Below are positions 60,125-64,000 of a DNA stretch of 64,000 nt, piece by piece (position 1 is the stretch's first letter; each line of letters starts with the position of its first letter). The translations under genes and the position numbers were made by a program. The stretch is taken from positions 248,001 to 312,000 of the forward strand of contig JAHDIF010000004.1 in the NCBI GenBank assembly GCA_020630915.1, read 5' to 3'. The notes beneath the pieces were generated by a model that was not told the DNA's origin, ran no database searches, and saw only the letters and a program-made list of their open reading frames with translations. The stretch is from Dokdonia sp. (GTDB lineage Bacteria; Bacteroidota; Bacteroidia; Flavobacteriales; Flavobacteriaceae).

Positions 60125-60612
60125 ACTCAGAATATATAAGACATAATTACTTGATTTTATTAGTCAAAGCATTAATTATTGGGCTATTTGTGTTGTCCAT
60201 TGTTCAAGGTAGAATCAAAAATGTAAACTACTGGGAGACTACAGGAAACACTTACTTTTTGTTAAAAGAGATTTCTTTTTATAGACCATCAATAATATTA
60301 TTAGTACCTGTTATAGGTGTTTTTCTTAATAAGAAAATAGGTTGGATTCTAATACAATCATACTTCTATTTTCTGCTATTTAGGTTAGTCTATCCTATGA
60401 AGTATTCGGATTTCAACTACGAAGAATTTCTAGTACAGATGATTATCGGTATACCGATCGTACTAATTATTTTACTAATGAATAATAACAAGATAGGTAA
60501 AGAGTTTTACGGATTAAGTAAGTCCGAATTAATTAGCAAGAATATAGTAGCTACTAGTATTGGGATTTTAATGGTACTATCTCTAACTTGGATTAAATTT
60601 TACTTGCCTTGA
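60106..60612 (+). CDS. Multi-pass membrane protein of unknown function
   Basis: This 168-residue protein has four or five membrane segments, including YLILLVKALIIGLFVLSIV, SIILLVPVIGVFL and VQMIIGIPIVLIILLM. It is very AT-rich and overlaps the preceding lipoprotein gene by 19 bp. I recognise no family. Confidence 0.6.
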   Translation: MELKRLNSEYIRHNYLILLVKALIIGLFVLSIVQGRIKNVNYWETTGNTYFLLKEISFYRPSIILLVPVIGVFLNKKIGWILIQSYFYFLLFRLVYPMKYSDFNYEEFLVQMIIGIPIVLIILLMNNNKIGKEFYGLSKSELISKNIVATSIGILMVLSLTWIKFYLP

Positions 60613-60642
60613 AGTCCAAGAAAGAGTCTTGAATAGATTATA

Positions 60643-60662
60643 TTACTATGCGCGCATAGTAA
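60643..60662. promoter_or_regulatory. 20-bp perfect palindrome, candidate operator
   Basis: TTACTATGCG/CGCATAGTAA is a perfect inverted repeat placed 6 bp upstream of the TATCTTTG box, covering the expected -33 region. A dimeric repressor (for example MarR or TetR type) bound here would block transcription. Confidence 0.6.
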
Positions 60663-60668
60663 TTTTCG

Positions 60669-60676
60669 TATCTTTG
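60669..60676 (+). promoter_or_regulatory. Candidate -7 box TATCTTTG for the nitronate monooxygenase-like gene
   Basis: Matches TAnnTTTG exactly, 17 bp before the ATG at 60694. Confidence 0.6.
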
Positions 60677-60693
60677 AAACTCAACAGAATACT

Positions 60694-61644
60694 ATGACAA
60701 CTAAATCTTCACTTAAAGACCTTCTTGGGATTACACATCCAGTAATTATGGCACCTATGTTTCTAGTGTCTAATGTGGCGATGCTTAAAGCGGGTATGGA
60801 ATCTGGTATTGCGGCATGTGTGCCTGCACTAAACTATCGCACCATTCCTGAGTTAGAAGAAGCTATTAAAGAACTAAAAGCAGCTAAAGTTCCTGGAGGT
60901 GCTTTTGGGATTAACTTGATCGTTAATAAATCTAATGTGAAGTTTCCCGATCAGTTGGACACCTTGTGTAAACTGGGTGTAGACTTTGTGATTACCTCTT
61001 TAGGCTCACCTCGCAAGGTGATTGATAAATGCAAACCTTTAGGTATTAAAGTGTTTTGTGACGTTACTGACCTAGCGTATGCTCAAAAAGTTGAGGAACT
61101 AGGTTGTGATGCATTGGTTGCTGTAAATAACCAAGCAGGAGGACATAGAGGAAATCTGTCTCCAGAAGATTTAATTAAAGAATTAGATGCAAATTGTGCA
61201 ATTCCAGTAATTACTGCTGGTGGTGTAGCCGACAAAGCAGATTTAGACAAAGCAATGTCTTATGGAGCCATTGGTGCGAGTATTGGCAGTCCGTTTATTG
61301 CCAGTGAAGAGGCTTCTGTGTCTCAAGAATACAAGCAAGCTTGTGTAGATTATGGCGCAAAGGATATCGTAATGACTCAAAAAATATCTGGAACGCCCTG
61401 CACCGTGATAAACACACCTTATGTACAAAAGATAGGCACCAAACAAACGTGGATTGAAAGTGTGCTTAATAAAAACAAGAAGCTTAAAAAATGGGTAAAA
61501 ATGATTCGTTTTGCAAAAGGAATGAACGACACCCGAAAAGCTGCCGAAGGCGCCACCTATAAAACCGTTTGGGTCGCTGGACCTTCTATTGAGAAAACTA
61601 CCGCAATTCTTCCTGTAAAGGAAATTATAAAAGGGTTTATTTAG
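60694..61644 (+). CDS. Nitronate monooxygenase / NAD(P)H-dependent flavin oxidoreductase family
   Basis: This 316-residue FMN enzyme has the 2-nitropropane dioxygenase TIM barrel: ITHPVIMAPMFLVSNVAM at the start, the QAGGHRGNLS loop with the catalytic histidine, VITAGGVADKADLDKAMSYGAIGASIGSPFIASEEA for FMN phosphate, and a C-terminal cap. The family oxidises nitronates or acts on enoyl substrates; the native substrate is unknown. A perfect palindrome overlaps its promoter, suggesting regulation by a repressor. Confidence 0.88.
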   Translation: MTTKSSLKDLLGITHPVIMAPMFLVSNVAMLKAGMESGIAACVPALNYRTIPELEEAIKELKAAKVPGGAFGINLIVNKSNVKFPDQLDTLCKLGVDFVITSLGSPRKVIDKCKPLGIKVFCDVTDLAYAQKVEELGCDALVAVNNQAGGHRGNLSPEDLIKELDANCAIPVITAGGVADKADLDKAMSYGAIGASIGSPFIASEEASVSQEYKQACVDYGAKDIVMTQKISGTPCTVINTPYVQKIGTKQTWIESVLNKNKKLKKWVKMIRFAKGMNDTRKAAEGATYKTVWVAGPSIEKTTAILPVKEIIKGFI

Positions 61645-61657
61645 AAGTTTTAGCGTC

Positions 61658-61678
61658 ACCCTGAACTTGTTTCAGGGT
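61658..61678. repeat. CTGAAACAAGTTCAG-family hairpin repeat, copy 1
   Basis: ACCCTGAA-CTTGT-TTCAGGGT, an 8-bp stem with a 5-nt loop. It is the opposite orientation of the unit at 63541-63561. It may also act as a terminator for the preceding gene. Confidence 0.7.
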
Positions 61679-61738
61679 CACACATATAGCTCTTTATGCA
61701 TTATTCCATATTGAACTTCGCCACTCACTGTTATGAGA

Positions 61739-61757
61739 CCCAGAAATACATTCAGGG
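61739..61757. repeat. Degenerate member of the same hairpin family
   Basis: CCCAGAA-ATACA-TTCAGGG has the same arm pattern with an A-A mismatch, within 80 bp of the previous copy. Confidence 0.45.
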
Positions 61758-61785
61758 CGACGACAGCATAGATACGATTTTCTGC

Positions 61786-61806
61786 TTTTTCGCTTTAAGC
61801 GAAAAA
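61786..61806. terminator. Hairpin TTTTTCGCTT/AAGCGAAAAA, likely terminator
   Basis: An inverted repeat with A and T tracts on both strands, lying between two convergent genes. Confidence 0.6.
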
Positions 61807-61816
61807 ACTATAGTAC

Positions 61817-63487
61817 TTACTGCAGGGAATCCTTAACAATAGTAGCAGGTATCTCTATAGCTGAATCTACCGCCATGCTATCAATTTTAACCGAAGGAAT
61901 ATAAAAATCCTTATCAGGTCTTGCAGGCCAAATATCGCTGTCTTGAAGGCCTTCTGAGGCTTTCCAAGTTTCTCCCAACTGATCAATAATCGTATTTTCC
62001 CATTGTGACGGACGTTTTGCATCTATCCATATCACATCTCTATACTCGGTGTCTATGAGTGCTAGATCTGGTGTTGCAGCACCATCAAACTTGTCACTAT
62101 CGTCACGTTTTGCAGCAATGGTTCCAAGTACAAAGAGGCGTTTTTTACCTGCTATATTTTTAATAAAAGGTCTAAACTCGACGGGTTTATTTACATTCCA
62201 ATCATATTCTTTGCGTGATTCAATCACTTTAAGCGGCATGGCAGATACTCCTGCGAGACCTTCTTTTTTTGCAGCATGATTATAGTAATATAACTTATCG
62301 GTACCGTCTGCAGGAATCATCACACTAAAGGAGAGACTGGTGCGCTCTTCTCCTATAGGTTCTAAGCCAAACCAATGATACAAACCGTCATATGCAGACG
62401 TTTGCATACCGCTAAAATCAAAATCAGTTACAAAAGGTTGTTGGTTTTGATCATCTTCCAAGTTTGGAATTTTTACCGCGGTCTCCTTATTCCACGGAAG
62501 TGGGTCTGTAAAGCCTCCTAAAAACTGTAAAGACTGGGCTTGTAATCGTGAGACTTTTTCTGACAGTGTGTTTTGCCTTGTTAAAAAGGGATGATTCTGT
62601 GTCTCTTCTTGAGGAATATAAGTTCCTTTTCCAATAAGTACACGCTCTATATAGTCTGATGCATCGTGTTCTCCGGGTTCAATAACCATCACACCGCCAT
62701 AAGTAGGATACGGAAAGAAAAAGCCTTTCCATTTTATGAGACTTACCACTTGCACCCATTTACCGGTATCATCTTTCATATAGAAAACATCACTGGGCTC
62801 GGTCGTAAATAACTGAAAAATATTGAAACGTTGCACGACTGCATTGTAGGTATTACGACTAAAAGCTAATGACTCGCCTATTGAGAAAGTGACAGGCACT
62901 CTGTTATCTCCAGAAAATCTAGGAAAAGGAGTTGTACTGGCTACGGTAAATAATTCTTCAGTATTGTCATTCATGCGCTGCCAGGTATATTCTTCGGCGG
63001 GTTGTACGGCCATCGTCCACTGGTTTACCGTATCTATACGCACGAGTTGTGGCAAGGAAACCTCTTGTGTTTCTCCCACAGATTCATAAGCCATTGTTAG
63101 AATGTTATTGAAGGGCTGGATGCGTTCATTTCGCGTAAGCGGTAGCTCATTAATTTCCTCAAGATCAAGGTGTTTAAACACATTGTAACTCTGCATAAAG
63201 GGATACAACTGCTGATTCCATCCTAAAAACCAGCCCAAACCTAGGAACAAAAGCGTTCCTACAAAGAGGAGTACGCGCTTACCAGTACTTGCTGTTTTTC
63301 TAAATTTTAAAAAGACAATCGTCACGACTCCTATAACTACTAGAAGTACAAATATGTATTTGCGTAAAAAAAGAAGTGCGGGTTGGTAATCATCTCTTAG
63401 AAAAAACAATGCAGCTAGTAAAACCAAGCCCAATAGTATGGTAATGAATTTCTGCTTTCTTCCTTTATTCCAGTATCTTTTTATCAT
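61817..63487 (-). CDS. Membrane-anchored protein with large extracytoplasmic domain, unknown function
   Basis: This 556-residue protein has three membrane helices in the first 95 residues, then a long beta-rich extracytoplasmic region with FMKDDTGKWVQVVSLIKWKGFFFPYPTYGGVM and IPADGTDKLYYYNH. No recognised family or catalytic motif is visible. It may be a flavobacterial envelope protein. It is transcribed with the gene upstream at 63575-63973, with a hairpin repeat between them. Confidence 0.6.
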   Translation of the reverse strand: MIKRYWNKGRKQKFITILLGLVLLAALFFLRDDYQPALLFLRKYIFVLLVVIGVVTIVFLKFRKTASTGKRVLLFVGTLLFLGLGWFLGWNQQLYPFMQSYNVFKHLDLEEINELPLTRNERIQPFNNILTMAYESVGETQEVSLPQLVRIDTVNQWTMAVQPAEEYTWQRMNDNTEELFTVASTTPFPRFSGDNRVPVTFSIGESLAFSRNTYNAVVQRFNIFQLFTTEPSDVFYMKDDTGKWVQVVSLIKWKGFFFPYPTYGGVMVIEPGEHDASDYIERVLIGKGTYIPQEETQNHPFLTRQNTLSEKVSRLQAQSLQFLGGFTDPLPWNKETAVKIPNLEDDQNQQPFVTDFDFSGMQTSAYDGLYHWFGLEPIGEERTSLSFSVMIPADGTDKLYYYNHAAKKEGLAGVSAMPLKVIESRKEYDWNVNKPVEFRPFIKNIAGKKRLFVLGTIAAKRDDSDKFDGAATPDLALIDTEYRDVIWIDAKRPSQWENTIIDQLGETWKASEGLQDSDIWPARPDKDFYIPSVKIDSMAVDSAIEIPATIVKDSLQ

Positions 63488-63540
63488 AATGAATTATTTT
63501 AATGTACCCTCACTATAAATCGCGTTACTCTTTGAGTGAG

Positions 63541-63561
63541 ATGCTGAAACAAGTTCAGCAT
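63541..63561. repeat. CTGAAACAAGTTCAG-family hairpin repeat, copy 2
   Basis: ATGCTGAA-ACAAG-TTCAGCAT, an 8-bp stem with a 5-nt loop, between two minus-strand genes. Confidence 0.7.
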
Positions 63562-63574
63562 GACGAGTCGTTAA

Positions 63575-63973
63575 CTACTTAATAATCCCTTTATCCTTAA
63601 AGCGCTCGCGAGCACTTTTTTTAGGCGGTTTTGCTGCTTTGGGTTGTTCTTTTTGGGTTTCTGGTTCTGTAGGTGTTTCTTTTGTATCAGTAAGATCTTC
63701 TACAAAGTCTTTACCCTTCTCAAAAGTCTCTTTTGCCTGTTTCATAACATTCTCTGTAGACAAGGTTTCTGATGTTTTGACAAAGAGTTTTGTGAGGTAC
63801 GCGCCTATTAATGTTCCTACCACCGCAGAGGCAAAATATTGCACATAAACAATGTTTACCGGAGTAAAGAACCAGAGAACGCCAGTAACAATAATATATC
63901 CCACTACAATCCAAATGAGCTTCATAATAAAAGGCTGCTTATTTAAAAACCCTTTTTTATTATCGGGTTTCAT
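63575..63973 (-). CDS. Small membrane protein with charged C-terminal tail
   Basis: This 132-residue protein has two membrane helices (about 17-36 and 45-62) and a long polar tail rich in K, E, P and T (about 70-132, for example DTKETPTEPETQKEQPKAAKPPKKSA). No family is recognised. The start is near the window edge; I see nothing useful in the remaining 27 bases. Confidence 0.6.
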   Translation of the reverse strand: MKPDNKKGFLNKQPFIMKLIWIVVGYIIVTGVLWFFTPVNIVYVQYFASAVVGTLIGAYLTKLFVKTSETLSTENVMKQAKETFEKGKDFVEDLTDTKETPTEPETQKEQPKAAKPPKKSARERFKDKGIIK

Positions 63974-64000
63974 TTGCAGTTCTTTGCTGTTAAAGATCTT

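Overview
The window looks like a chromosomal segment of a marine Flavobacteriaceae species, most like Dokdonia/Krokinobacter. That placement rests on gene content and on the repeat described below, not on a database match. The DNA is AT-rich, Shine-Dalgarno sequences are mostly absent, and likely promoters carry the Bacteroidetes -7 box TAnnTTTG. Several family-level proteins typical of Flavobacteriia are present (DUF4175, DUF4837, DUF6909-type, DUF6341/DUF6427-type, DUF4254). No phage, insertion sequence, CRISPR array or rRNA operon was seen. The only tRNA is tRNA-Cys.

Layout. 1-5 kb: tail of an S41 protease, an OmpA-like lipid-anchoring or wall-binding protein, two acetyltransferases, a sterol-desaturase-like hydroxylase, rpiB, then a gene-poor AT-rich kilobase (4.2-5.3 kb) that may be a replication origin. 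5-17 kb: housekeeping genes (rnr, folB, glnS, gltX, an SPFH protein, an AlkB-like hydroxylase) mixed with envelope proteins. 17-34 kb: DUF4175-ybeY-mnmG-methyltransferase, with mnmG flanked by two ParB-type parS sites, then ompH, holB, pgk, mltD, DUF4837, tatA, an M23 peptidase, a GH3 enzyme and a DUF6909-type protein. 34.6-53.5 kb: a large surface-polysaccharide locus. 53.6-64 kb: purD, membrane proteins, a compact putative restriction-modification pair, DUF4254 with a GT9 glycosyltransferase, a nitronate-monooxygenase-like enzyme and envelope proteins.

The polysaccharide locus contains a Wzz-like co-polymerase, gmd and fcl (GDP-L-fucose), ugd and a UDP-glucuronate decarboxylase (UDP-GlcA, UDP-xylose), wecB (UDP-ManNAc), a Wzx flippase, a Wzy-type polymerase, a WaaL-type ligase, four GT4 glycosyltransferases, a WcaF-like acetyltransferase, a CapK-like adenylating enzyme and a WcaJ-like initiating phosphoglycosyltransferase. 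This is enough for a Wzx/Wzy-assembled O-antigen or capsule. No Wza export pore or Wzc kinase is visible here.

The most unusual feature is a 14-bp perfect palindrome, GCTTTCGCGAAAGC. It occurs 16 times exactly, plus three near copies, over the first 59 kb, roughly one per 3-4 kb. Most copies lie inside genes, in all three reading frames (AFAKA, LSRK, FRES). Near 56.6 and 58.6 kb the motif forms one end of a 53-bp repeat present in two inverted copies, each fused in frame into a different protein. This resembles an intragenic palindromic mobile element. Other short hairpin repeats (CTGAAACAAGTTCAG, CTCGA-GCGCAG-TCGAG, CCTCTCCC-CTT-GGGAGAGG, ATTCCTGCGCAGGCGGGAAT) are also scattered here, and one is inserted in frame in rnr.
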